This document shows, piece by piece, positions 25,582 to 34,898 of a stretch of DNA of 64,000 nucleotides (position 1 is the stretch's first letter; every line of letters starts with the position of its first letter). Under the pieces are notes generated by a model, which saw only the letters and a program-made list of their open reading frames with translations, did no database searches and was not told the origin of the DNA. Made by a program: the position numbers and the translations under genes. The DNA comes from Paenibacillus tyrphae (lineage in GTDB: Bacteria; Bacillota; Bacilli; Paenibacillales; NBRC-103111): contig NZ_JAMZAW010000017.1 in the NCBI RefSeq assembly GCF_024158745.1, positions 1-64,000 on the forward strand. The letters are read 5' to 3'.

Positions 25582-26271
25582 ATGGAAAAAATCCTAATCG
25601 CAGACGACGAACGGGACATTCTGACGTTCATGGAGGACGCTTTGACGGACGAAGGCTACACCGTGCTGACCGCTTCGGGCGGCGAGGAAGTATTCGCGCT
25701 ATTGAAGGAGCAGCCCGATCTGGTCATACTCGACGTGATGATGCCCGGACTCGATGGCTGGGAGGTATGCCGCTCCATACGCCCGCTTGTGACGTGCCCG
25801 ATTTTGTTTCTGAGCGCGCGTGGAAGCGAAACAGACCGCATTCAAGGGCTGATGGTCGGCGGAGACGATTATTTGGTGAAGCCGTTCAGCATCCGGGAAT
25901 TGAAAGCGCGCGTACAGGCTCATTTGCGCCGGGAGCGCCGCAGCGAGACGCGGGCGAGCCGGTCGATCCTGCACTTCGGCGAGCTGATGCTGGATTTGGA
26001 CGCCTACCAGTTGCATTACCGAAACCGGTCGATTCCGTTAACTGCCCGGGAGTTCGAGATCGTGCAGTTGCTGATTATGCATCCGAATCAGGTGCTGTCG
26101 AGGGACCGCATCTACGAGAAGGTCTGGGGTCTTGAAGCGGAAGGCGATTCGGCCACGGTGACCGAACATATCAAGAAGATCCGATCCAAGCTGGCGGAGG
26201 CAGACCCGCATACGGAGTATATCGCTACAGTCTGGGGGGTCGGCTATAAAATGGGAGCCGGCGCGTCATGA
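25582..26271 (+). CDS. OmpR/PhoB-family response regulator (system 2)
   Basis: A 229-residue response regulator: receiver domain with ADDERD, VILDVMMPGLDG and KPFSIRELKARV, then a winged-helix DNA-binding domain (SRDRIYEKVWG, TVWGVGYKMG). It follows the cyclase gene by 34 bases and could be partly cotranscribed. Its stop overlaps the kinase start as ATGA. Targets are unknown; no transporter lies next to it. Confidence 0.92.
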   Translation: MEKILIADDERDILTFMEDALTDEGYTVLTASGGEEVFALLKEQPDLVILDVMMPGLDGWEVCRSIRPLVTCPILFLSARGSETDRIQGLMVGGDDYLVKPFSIRELKARVQAHLRRERRSETRASRSILHFGELMLDLDAYQLHYRNRSIPLTAREFEIVQLLIMHPNQVLSRDRIYEKVWGLEAEGDSATVTEHIKKIRSKLAEADPHTEYIATVWGVGYKMGAGAS

Positions 26272-27710
26272 ACAAGCTGACGTTCCGCAGTCAATTCGGC
26301 GTCGCTTTTCTGCTCGTGCTGCTCCTGAGCTTCGCCTGCTCCGTCGCCGTCTGGGGCGCAAGCACTTATTATATTTTCACGAACGAGAAGTCCGTTCGCC
26401 CGGCCAACTATTACGAAAAGCAAATTCCCGAAATTACCGGATACGCCCTCAGGCAAAAGGAAGCGCTCTTGACGCCCGACGCCCGGACCGCGCTGGAGGA
26501 ACGTATCCCTGCGGCCGGCATTCAGTATCAGATCCTCGATGCCCAGGGAAAATTCCTGTACGGCACGATGGATAAAAGATACATTTCTTCCAAAGAGGAG
26601 CTGCTGTCGAAGCTGAACACGAACGAGCGCGTCAACGGGAAGATCGTGCTGTACTATCCCGTAACGGATGCCCAAGGCGGGCTCGCCGGCGTATTCGTTC
26701 TCCGCTACGATTTAAGTCTGGTTACAAGCAACGCGGACCAGCCGATGGCTACGTTTTTGCTCATCGTTACGAATTTGGCCGCTCCGTTCGTCTTCATTAT
26801 GCTGTTCACGTTTCTGTTCGCCCGAAGGCTCGGAACCCGGCTGAAGCCTCCGGTCAGCCGGTTGACCGACGGAGCCCGCCGGATTCAGCAGGGCGATCTG
26901 GATTTTACGCTGGCGGACGTCGGCGGCTCCAAGGAATTGGCCGAATTGGCCTCCGCTTTCGAGGAGATGCGGCGCGCGCTGCACGATTCGCTCACGGCCC
27001 AATGGAAGATGGAGCAGCAGCGCCGCGACATGGTGGCCGCGATCACTCACGACCTGCGCACGCCGCTGACGATCATTCAGGGGCACGTAGACAATCTGCT
27101 GGAAGGGACGGCCCAGCGCTCGGACCGGCTCCCCCGCTATTTGCGGACGATCCAGGGAAATACGGAGCGGGCGGCCCGGCTGCTGGACGAGTTGACGACG
27201 ATATCGGATATCGAACGTCCGGATTTCACGTTATCTCCCGTCGCCTTCGAGCCCCTTCCGTTCTTCGAGCGTAAACGCGATGACTACAAGCTGCTGTGCG
27301 AGAGCAGACAGATTGCCTTGCTCTTGGACACCGACGGCTTGCCGCCCGATCAACCGCTGCGCATCGATTTCCTCCGGCTGGAGCAAATCATGGACAACCT
27401 GATGGCCAACAGTCTTCGCTTCACCCCGGAGGGCGGCGAAATCCGCTGGAGGATCGGATATCGGGACGGGCGGCTGCACTTTGAGGTGCAGGATACGGGA
27501 CGGGGCTTCAGCATGAACGACCTCGCGCATCTGTTCAAGCAATTTTATCAGGGGGATCCGTCCCGCTCCGAGGAAAAAGGCCACGCGGGACTCGGACTGT
27601 ATATCGTGCAAAAGCTGGCGGAGAAGCATGGCGGTCATGTCGCCGCGTTCAACCGCCCGGAAGGCGGCGCACGAATATGCGTTACGCTAAAAGAGATGGC
27701 CTCCGCCTAG
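26268..27710 (+). CDS. Sensor histidine kinase (system 2)
   Basis: A 480-residue kinase with an N-terminal helix near 10-32, an extracellular sensor of roughly 130 residues, a second helix near 162-185, HAMP, HisKA with H261 (AAITHDLRTPL) and a HATPase domain (DTGRGFS, GHAGLGLYIV). The pair resembles envelope-stress or antibiotic-sensing systems, but without an adjacent ABC transporter the signal is open. The TAG stop lies in the loop of a terminator hairpin duplicated by element copy 2. Confidence 0.9.
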   Translation: MNKLTFRSQFGVAFLLVLLLSFACSVAVWGASTYYIFTNEKSVRPANYYEKQIPEITGYALRQKEALLTPDARTALEERIPAAGIQYQILDAQGKFLYGTMDKRYISSKEELLSKLNTNERVNGKIVLYYPVTDAQGGLAGVFVLRYDLSLVTSNADQPMATFLLIVTNLAAPFVFIMLFTFLFARRLGTRLKPPVSRLTDGARRIQQGDLDFTLADVGGSKELAELASAFEEMRRALHDSLTAQWKMEQQRRDMVAAITHDLRTPLTIIQGHVDNLLEGTAQRSDRLPRYLRTIQGNTERAARLLDELTTISDIERPDFTLSPVAFEPLPFFERKRDDYKLLCESRQIALLLDTDGLPPDQPLRIDFLRLEQIMDNLMANSLRFTPEGGEIRWRIGYRDGRLHFEVQDTGRGFSMNDLAHLFKQFYQGDPSRSEEKGHAGLGLYIVQKLAEKHGGHVAAFNRPEGGARICVTLKEMASA

Positions 27711-27974
27711 CGGGACCATCTCTCAGGGTGTTGAAAAAAACGGTCAAATGGGACAATAAGAGGTTACGAAGGGGGTGGGGTATCCACTTCCGACCGCTGT
27801 TGTCATCGGGAAATTTTGATTAGAAGCCGCTTATCAGCGGACATTTCCCGAAGACAAAGGCGGCCGCTATCGCTTCTCCAGTGGATACCCCACCTCCGTT
27901 TGCATCTCTATTTTTATTAAAGCCCACTTTCTCAACAAGCTCAAAGATGGCCTCCGCTTAGCGGGGCCATCTCT
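27694..27974 (-). mobile_element. MITE-like palindromic element, copy 2, with duplicated terminator
   Basis: The body (27724-27944) lies between two direct 30-bp repeats, 27694-27723 and 27945-27974, that differ at two positions and each contain a hairpin (AGATGGCC with GGCCATCT around CCGC-TTA-GCGG in the right copy). The left repeat holds the end and stop of the system-2 kinase; the right repeat is followed by TTTT. The body is inverted relative to copies 1 and 3. Its right end CCCACTTTCTCAACAAGCTC is conserved; its left end has diverged. Confidence 0.82.
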
Positions 27975-27979
27975 TTTCG

Positions 27980-29179
27980 TTATCGTGCGGATTTTGTTGC
28001 CGAAGCCGAAGGATTGTTCCAATACGTAAACCCTCTCCAGAGCCATTCGAGCGGTCCGATCGAGAACCGCTTGAACCATAAGCGGCTCCACACCATCTGC
28101 GCGCCGAACACGGCCAATGCCAGCAGCAAGCCTACCGCGGGCCCGACCTTCCCGTACCATCCCAGCCCATACCCGTAAAACAGCAGCGTACAAACGACCG
28201 ACTGCAGGATATAATTAGTAAATGCCATCCGGCCGACCGGAGCGAAGAGCGACAACGGGCTATGCTGCGAAGACCGCTTGAACCATAAAGCGACCAGAGA
28301 GATGTAGCCCAAACCGAGCAGCGGCGAGCCCAGCAGCACCCCGAGCAAGACAAACAAGTTTTTCGCCCCGGCGAAGGCGGCTTGATCCGGCAGCAGGACA
28401 GCCACGATATTCGTGATCAGCCCGAAGCCCCCCGCCCACCAGCACAGCTTGCGCAGCAAGCCGGCATGAGCCGGAATGTCGTGAAACACGCGGCGTTTGG
28501 CAAAATAAGCTCCGAGCAGGAACAGACCGAGAATCTGCGGATAAAACGCAATCTGGTTTAAAAAGCTCATGACCCAGTCTCCGAACCGCTGCTTGCCGAT
28601 TTCGGCAAACGTGCCACTGCCGTATACCAGTTGATCGTGTGCGATCATTTTTTGTGCACGTGCGATCATTTCCGGCGAGAGCTTGGGCGTAGCCGGTGCT
28701 CCCGTCGCAACCAAGACGGCCGGAATCAGCAGCAGGAGGCCGATGGCCCAGATCAGCAGCGTCCTGGGCCGGCGTTTATGGAACAAGAGCAAAATAAATC
28801 CGAGCAGCGCATAATGCACCAGAATGTCCCCGAACCAGATCAGAATTCCGTGGATCAGCCCAAAGACAAGAAGCGCGAGCAGCCTTCTGGCGTACAGCCG
28901 GCCGAACCGGTTCCCTTTTTGCTCCGCCCGTTCCTTAAACAGCATCATCCCGTACCCGAACAGGAAGGAAAACATGGCCATAAATTTTCCGTCGACAAAA
29001 ATTCTTTCCAGCATTTTCACCGCTTGGTCCCAAGCCCCGGGCCACTGCTCGATCTGCATTTGAATGGCTTGCAGCGAGCTGCTGTAAAAGGTCATATTGA
29101 CCAACAGGATGCCGAGAATGGCGATCCCCCGGACGATATCGAGAAGAACGATTCGTTCGTTGGCTGAAGTTGGTTTCAT
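27980..29179 (-). CDS. DUF418 family membrane protein
   Basis: A 399-residue polytopic protein beginning MKPTSANERIVLLDIVRGIAI, the RIxxLDxxRGxAxLGI signature of the DUF418/YeiB-like group, followed by about nine helices and the conserved C-terminal GRMAFTNYILQS and GPLEWLWRGFTY segments. The biochemical role is not established in the family. ATG follows AAAGGAGCC; a longer upstream frame has no good start. It stands alone. Confidence 0.9.
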   Translation of the reverse strand: MKPTSANERIVLLDIVRGIAILGILLVNMTFYSSSLQAIQMQIEQWPGAWDQAVKMLERIFVDGKFMAMFSFLFGYGMMLFKERAEQKGNRFGRLYARRLLALLVFGLIHGILIWFGDILVHYALLGFILLLFHKRRPRTLLIWAIGLLLLIPAVLVATGAPATPKLSPEMIARAQKMIAHDQLVYGSGTFAEIGKQRFGDWVMSFLNQIAFYPQILGLFLLGAYFAKRRVFHDIPAHAGLLRKLCWWAGGFGLITNIVAVLLPDQAAFAGAKNLFVLLGVLLGSPLLGLGYISLVALWFKRSSQHSPLSLFAPVGRMAFTNYILQSVVCTLLFYGYGLGWYGKVGPAVGLLLALAVFGAQMVWSRLWFKRFSIGPLEWLWRGFTYWNNPSASATKSAR

Positions 29180-29287
29180 GATAAGGCTCCTTTCGTCAAT
29201 CCGATCTTTCTGCCAGATCTCCGGCACTCCCTTATCATAGCGGCCAATTCTAAGAAATTTATAAAGCCGGACGGAGGTTAGCATGCA

Positions 29288-29320
29288 AAAACCCCGAATC
29301 GCCATAGCGACCCGGGGTTT
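29288..29320 (-). terminator. Terminator of the broken stalk-domain gene
   Basis: AAACCCCG and CGGGGTTT pair, with an inner TCGC/GCGA stem, followed on the minus strand by TTTTTG. It lies 17 bases past the stop of the decapitated gene, so its terminator has survived. Confidence 0.75.
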
Positions 29321-29337
29321 CGGGAAAAGAATAAGCC

Positions 29338-29877
29338 TTATTTATAGTACGACGTCGTTAACGGAACGACATAGCCGGCATCCGAATTCAGCTTTTCGAA
29401 GTAAATGAACAGCTCTTTTACACCGCTGATATCGACTTCGATCGTTTTCATACCGTCTTTTACGGCTACCGATTCTTCTTTCAGCAGCGCTTTTGTGTCG
29501 CTGTCCTCAATCTTGATCTTCGGGATATCCGCGCCGATCTGCAAAACCAATTTTTGATACTTTTTATCCGGGAACAGCATAAACGAACCCGAACGGACGG
29601 CATCCCGCACATCGTACAGGACTTCCTGATAATCTTTGTTCGCATAGGTCGTATGCTTTTTATCCTTGGAGTAGTCCGCATCGGAGAACTTCTGCGTTTT
29701 GATCGCCACGCCCTCGGTTTTTTCGCCAAGCAGGACGGTGCTTGTCTCCTTGTCGTAATCGACGGCTACTTTCAAAGCGCCAGCTACGGCTCGCACCGGC
29801 AGGTATGTGTTGCCTTCATAGGTAATCGGCAGGATGGCATTGCCCTGCTCGTCGTTCAGCTGTACCGACTTGATCTA
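29338..29877 (-). pseudogene. 5'-truncated copper-amine-oxidase-like stalk-domain protein
   Basis: The reading frame ends normally after about 180 codons and contains ILPITYEGNTYLPVRAVAGALKV-type sequence, the stalk (CuAO N-terminal-like) domain of secreted proteins, then a beta-rich C-terminal half ending VPLTTSYYK. Two in-frame TAG codons sit directly upstream (near 29878) and no signal peptide or ribosome site is present. Normal family members begin with a signal peptide and about 40 more residues. A GTG at 29796 could permit an internal product, but decay is more likely. Confidence 0.7.
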
Positions 29878-29951
29878 CTATTTTCCAATCTCCATTTTCT
29901 CAAAAAATAGGGCTGGGAAAAAGAGACTATTTGTCTATTTTAGGGCTTTTG

Positions 29952-32900
29952 TCACTTCTTGTCCGGGATCGCGAACGATACCGTCGTTCCTTCGCCGGGC
30001 TTGCTGTGGATGGACAAGCCTTTCCCATATCGCTGCTTCAGCCGCCGGTTCGTATTGGACAGCCCGATTCCGCCTATGCTTTTTGTCGTCAGATTCAGCA
30101 GTTGATCGGCCCATTCCGGTTCGATCCCGATGCCGTTATCCTTGACTTCAATAAGCACGGAGCCCTCGCGGCGGACAATCCGGATCACTAGCGTGCCGCC
30201 CTTCCCTTGGCGAAGGAGGCCGTGCTTGAGCGCATTTTCGACAAGGGGCTGGATCGTCAGCGGAGGAAGCATCAAATCCATATCGGGTTCAACCTCCCAC
30301 AAGACAGATAACCTGTCGCCAAACCGTTCCTGCTCGATATACAGGAAGGACTTAACAAGCTCCAGCTCATGGGAAAGCTCCACCAGCCTGCCCGAATTCA
30401 GAAAATCGAAGCTGATCCGCAAATACGACGCAAAGGCGTCGATTAAATCGCGCATTTTGTCCGTATCGATGTCGCTCAGCACGATAATCGAGTTCAGCGT
30501 GTTGAACAGAAAATGAGGATGGATCTGCGCCTGCAAATAAGCGGCTTCCATGCGCAGCCGTTCGTTGACGGATTGCTTCAGCGTCGTTAACGACCAGATC
30601 CGGTATTTCAGCTCGAGCGCATCGACCGGCTTAGTTACGTAATCGTTGGCCCCGGACAAAAATCCGGTGTAAATGTCCGCAGGCTGGCTTCGGGCGGTCA
30701 GCAGCAGCACCGGCAGCTCCGAAATGGAAAAATGAGTCCTGACCTGCCGTGTCAGCTCGTAGCCAGACATATGCGGCATCATGACGTCGGCAATCAGCAA
30801 GTCCCAAGACTCCGCGTCGAGCAACTCCAGCGCCTCCCGGCCCGACGAAACGGTCCTGACATGGTATTGCTCCGTAGAGAGGATGCCGACGAGCACCTTC
30901 AGGTTGACCGGATCGTCATCGACCGCGAGAATGTTCATTTTTTCCCCGGCAAAGGAAGGCGCTGCGGACGGCAAGTCAGGCCACACGCCGCTCAGGTCCC
31001 CGGATAGGCTCAAGCCGCTCCCCGCTTTCTCCTCTTCAACAATCTGTCGTTGCGGAGTATGCTCCGGCGGAAAGTCCGACGAAACGGCCATTGGAAGCGC
31101 AAAGCTGAATACGGAGCCCCGCCCCGGTTCGGAGCGGACCGTCAGCTCGCCGCCGTGCAATTCCACCAGTTGCTTGCAGATGCTTAAGCCAAGGCCGATT
31201 CCCCCGCTGCCGGTTCTTCCGTGAGGCCCTTGCTCATACGGCAAAAAGATGCGCGCCTGCGTCTCCTCATCCATGCCGATGCCGCTGTCGGAGACCCGAA
31301 CGACCACCTGCTCGCCACGGGTTTCGGCAGAAATGACCACCGTTCCTTCATCCGTGTATTTCAAGGCGTTATGTACCAGATTGAACAAAATTTGCACAAG
31401 TCTCTTTTCATCCGCCCATACCGGCGGCACCGCATCCGCAATCTCCATCTTTAACTGAACGGGCTTGGAGTCGGTGATAAACCGCAGCATCCCGGCGACG
31501 CCGGAGGCGACCGCTTGAATGCGCAGCGGTTCCTTCTGCAGCACAATGCGCTTATCCTGAAGCTGCGCCACGTCGAGCAGGTCGTCGAGCAACTGCGACA
31601 TCCGGCGGCTGATCGTGATCAGCAGCTCCATGTTCTCGAAGCTGGCGCGGTCCATGGCATGCTTCTCTTTGGCCGCAACGGTCCGGGCGATATTCAAAAT
31701 GCCGTGCAGCGGCGTTCTCAGCTCATGCGACGTATTCGCAAGAAACTGGTCCTTCAGCTTGTCGGACGCTCGCAGCTGTTCGTTCAGCTTGGCGTTCTCC
31801 TCGGCGTTGCGGAAAAACCGCTTGAACCAGTAGGCCGAGAAGCAAATAATGGCGGCGATAATGTCGACCGGATAGTAAACGCTCACCGCTGCGGTATATC
31901 CCCAGGCGATGCTGGATCCGATGCTCATCGCGGCAAACAGCAAAAACAAGGCGTCTTGATCGTTTCTGGCCACCTTGCGGCCGAGCAGAACCAAAAACCA
32001 GACGACGGGAGCCAAATAAAGCAAAGAAAACACTCTTACGTACATCGATTCGTAAATGAGCGGCGGGGAGGCAACAAGCACAAACACCGAGTAGAGCCCT
32101 AGCAAGGCGCCATAGGCGCGAAACCATCGGGTACCGGAGGCATGGCCGTCAAAGTTTCTGGCCAGAAGCACCATGAAGAAGGGTAGCCACAAGTAGGAAA
32201 GCAGCCTGATTTTCAGACCCCAGGCGAAATTTAGCGGCAGCCAGATCATCAGAAGGTTTTCATTATCGGAAACGACAGAAATGCCCGCGTCCGCAAGCAG
32301 CAGGAAAAAGATAAGGAGCACCTTATGCCGCGGGTTAAACAAATACAAGATGATGGCGTACAAGCCGTGCAGCAGCAGCACGATGAAGGTCACGAGCTGA
32401 AATCCGATGGAATACCAGCGTTCATAGTCAATGGCCGCCTGAGAACCGAAGCGAATAGGCTTTAAAATGCCTCCGTTCACCGGGCTTTCATAATTGGCTG
32501 TACGTACAAGCAGTTCGATTTCTTTCACATCGTCTTGGTCATATGTTGCGGTGTATGAGACTTTTCGCGGTTCGTACGCCTCCGCGTTCTCCGCAGGCCG
32601 GCCAAATTCGGCTGCCTTCCGGCCGTTAATTTCGATAACGGACGAGGCCATGATCTCCTGAATCCAGAAGCCGTACGGCTGGCTTAGCGGCTGATCGACC
32701 AGGATGCGGAGCCGGTACGTCCCGTAGCCGAACGACGATTCCGAGCCTTCCGGCATGCCTTTGCTCCAGTCCCCGGGAACTTGGACGACATTCGGCGGAT
32801 GGCCCGTGGACGGACTCCTTAGGTCTTCATGGGAAAGGAAGGCGCCGGGGTAAAATTCCCACTCGCCGTCCAGCATAAGGGTGCGGGAATGCTCCAGATT

Positions 32901-33074
32901 CCAGCCCCGCAGATCCAGCACGCCTTGAACCGCGCGGGGATGCTCCGGAGAACCATAGGCCAGAAACCAAAGCCAGCGAAGGCCAAACAGAACGGAAATG
33001 AACAATAAAATAACGGCACTCACTTTGAGGGCGTTTTTGTTGGATGTCTGCGTCATAGGTGTAAATTTCGACAA
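29952..33074 (-). CDS. Hybrid sensor kinase with two kinase modules and a receiver
   Basis: A 1040-residue membrane protein. After a first helix (about 15-38) comes a jelly-roll-like extracellular region with WEFYPG and VQVPGDWSKG, then a 7TMR-DISM block of about seven helices (230-420), HisKA (NTSHELRTPLHG), a HATPase (GIGLGLSICKQL), a receiver (ADVMMPHMSG, TKPVDALEL) and a second, LytS-type kinase (HPHFLFNTLNSI) with its own HATPase (GGIGLSNTNRRL). There is no DNA-binding output. The start is a TTG after AGGAA; ATG six codons later is an alternative. Target unknown. Confidence 0.88.
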   Translation of the reverse strand: MSKFTPMTQTSNKNALKVSAVILLFISVLFGLRWLWFLAYGSPEHPRAVQGVLDLRGWNLEHSRTLMLDGEWEFYPGAFLSHEDLRSPSTGHPPNVVQVPGDWSKGMPEGSESSFGYGTYRLRILVDQPLSQPYGFWIQEIMASSVIEINGRKAAEFGRPAENAEAYEPRKVSYTATYDQDDVKEIELLVRTANYESPVNGGILKPIRFGSQAAIDYERWYSIGFQLVTFIVLLLHGLYAIILYLFNPRHKVLLIFFLLLADAGISVVSDNENLLMIWLPLNFAWGLKIRLLSYLWLPFFMVLLARNFDGHASGTRWFRAYGALLGLYSVFVLVASPPLIYESMYVRVFSLLYLAPVVWFLVLLGRKVARNDQDALFLLFAAMSIGSSIAWGYTAAVSVYYPVDIIAAIICFSAYWFKRFFRNAEENAKLNEQLRASDKLKDQFLANTSHELRTPLHGILNIARTVAAKEKHAMDRASFENMELLITISRRMSQLLDDLLDVAQLQDKRIVLQKEPLRIQAVASGVAGMLRFITDSKPVQLKMEIADAVPPVWADEKRLVQILFNLVHNALKYTDEGTVVISAETRGEQVVVRVSDSGIGMDEETQARIFLPYEQGPHGRTGSGGIGLGLSICKQLVELHGGELTVRSEPGRGSVFSFALPMAVSSDFPPEHTPQRQIVEEEKAGSGLSLSGDLSGVWPDLPSAAPSFAGEKMNILAVDDDPVNLKVLVGILSTEQYHVRTVSSGREALELLDAESWDLLIADVMMPHMSGYELTRQVRTHFSISELPVLLLTARSQPADIYTGFLSGANDYVTKPVDALELKYRIWSLTTLKQSVNERLRMEAAYLQAQIHPHFLFNTLNSIIVLSDIDTDKMRDLIDAFASYLRISFDFLNSGRLVELSHELELVKSFLYIEQERFGDRLSVLWEVEPDMDLMLPPLTIQPLVENALKHGLLRQGKGGTLVIRIVRREGSVLIEVKDNGIGIEPEWADQLLNLTTKSIGGIGLSNTNRRLKQRYGKGLSIHSKPGEGTTVSFAIPDKK

Positions 33075-33133
33075 GCGTTCTTACATTCCTGTTGCCTGAT
33101 CCAATTTATTTCGATGCCACCGGGGCCCGCGCG

Positions 33134-34367
33134 CTATGCTTCCTCCAACGCCTTCGCAGCTCTCCATTCGGACCAGTTGAATTCCGTCCACGAGGCGGGC
33201 TTCCCTTTCTCGATGCGGCTTCGGAAGCTCTGAAGCGCGTCGTCTACCCCTTCGGCGTCCGAATGCTTCCGTTTCAGCTCCAGCAGCAGCGGAACGACCT
33301 CGTAGCCCAGGCTGCCCAAATAAGCGGCGTCAATCCTGCCTGTCGCTTCATAGCGCTGAATGTTGCCTCGCGCCACCGCCGCATCGATGCCGAAGTAATT
33401 GACGATGACGTACGCTGTCACGGTGACGGCCGCATAGCACCGAAGCAGCGGCAGCCGCTCCCGCCACAGCTTGACGAGTGCCAGTATGAACAGCACAAGC
33501 AGAAAGAGCATGAACGCGTGCACGAGCAGCCGGGCCACGGTATAGCCGTACGCCTCCTCGTACATCGAGAGGCGCAAGTAGGCGGAGCTCAGCATAATGC
33601 TGGTGCAGCCCACGAGCACCCCGAGCAGCGCGCGCAGAAACCGCCAAGCGGCGAGACCCGGACGCTTCACTCCGTACAGCATGATCATCAGAACGGTCAA
33701 ATTGATCAGCGTGACGACAACCAGCTCGGCAAAGCCTTTTCGCGCATAGGATGCGTAAGTAATGCCTTCCGGCAGCTCGGCGGCACCGCCTCCGAAGAAG
33801 TACGAAAACTGCACAAAGGCAAACAGCAGGTACACGGCGTTCAGCACAACCAGGATGGTGGCTGCGACGGTCGCATCGATGCGCGGCACAGTCGCTGGCG
33901 AGACGCCTGCCCTGGGAGCGGCCTGCTTTCACTTTGAACGATAGGGCCCGAAAGGCGACGCGGACCGGTTGAGGCACGTACCTGAGCGTTTGCACGAACA
34001 CCTGATCAAGCAGGCGGACAATGAACGGCGTCTTCCCCCGTCCCTCCGACATATGCCACGTCGTGTGCGCCACAATCAGCAGCGGCACCGCCAAAGCGTT
34101 AAAAACGAGCAAAAACAGGTTCGAATGCGCCACGTAAGTAAAGGACAGCAAGAGCACGGGAACGGCCAGCGCCATGGATGGCTCCAGCCGAAGCTCCCGC
34201 TTCTCCCGAACAGCCCAGTAATAAAAAACATAAAATAATATCACAAACAGTGGAAACGAGACGCCCCACGTTTTTCCGTAAAACAAGTAATGATGGACGA
34301 CTGCACAGCCGAGCGCGGCAAGCAGCAGCTTTCCTTCGCTCCGGACCGGAACGGATTCCGTCTTCAT
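33134..34367 (-). pseudogene. Broken DUF4173-type membrane protein gene
   Basis: The N-terminal part (ATG at 34367 after GAGGAGG, about 160 sensible residues to KVKAGRSQ) and the C-terminal part (about 250 residues from VPRIDATVAATILVVLN to KALEEA) both match the same membrane protein family but lie in different frames. The central region expected in family members, with several helices, is missing, so an internal deletion with frame change near 33900-33930 has occurred. Out-of-frame translation after the junction gives Arg/Cys-rich nonsense. The upstream 117-residue gene is 24 bases away. Confidence 0.78.
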
Positions 34368-34391
34368 GAGCTTCCCGAGCCTCCTCTTAGC

Positions 34392-34745
34392 TTATTGCAG
34401 CAGGGCCGCCTCTTGCGTGCTCTGCCGGATTTGCCGGCTCCATCGGTTAGCCCATTGCCGCAATTCGTAAGGACTTGCTTGGTCTATAGGATCGATATCC
34501 CCCGCGAGGTCTCGTAAAATGTCTTCGTCGTCGACTTGCAGCAGGTCGAGCAGGTCCTTTCCGTGAATGCGCCCGTAGGCGAGCCGGGCCAGCGCGAAAA
34601 CCGCTCTCCGCAATTCCTCGTCGGTATGCGCCGCGTTCACGGCCGCTTCGGCCTCCGACAGCAGTTGATCGCCCCAGGCGACCGTAAGCGGAAGCCGCTT
34701 TACCCCTCGAATTTGCTCTTGATCAGACCATGAAGGACAGTACAT
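34392..34745 (-). CDS. Hypothetical soluble protein upstream of the broken DUF4173 gene
   Basis: A 117-residue, helix-rich, acidic protein that I do not recognise. It has no membrane segments. ATG at 34745 follows GAGGAGG with good spacing; the open frame further upstream (toward the regulator gene) has no convincing start. Its distance to the broken gene (24 bases) suggests one transcript. It might act with the intact form of that membrane protein in relatives. Confidence 0.7.
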   Translation of the reverse strand: MYCPSWSDQEQIRGVKRLPLTVAWGDQLLSEAEAAVNAAHTDEELRRAVFALARLAYGRIHGKDLLDLLQVDDEDILRDLAGDIDPIDQASPYELRQWANRWSRQIRQSTQEAALLQ

Positions 34746-34898
34746 CCGAATTCCTCCTCGTAATTGAACTATTTTCCATTTCGCTATAATTTTGTCGAAT
34801 TGCCCATCCACGTTTATTGTAACTTGAAAAACACGAATAAAAAGAGTAAATTTTGAAATGTAAATTTCATATTTTTCCGAACCCCCGGAGGTTGTCTT

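Noticed and set aside
27724-27944. A protein encoded within the palindromic element
   Set aside because: Frames crossing it (for example 27867-28193 minus) are interrupted or differ between copies and have no ribosome site.
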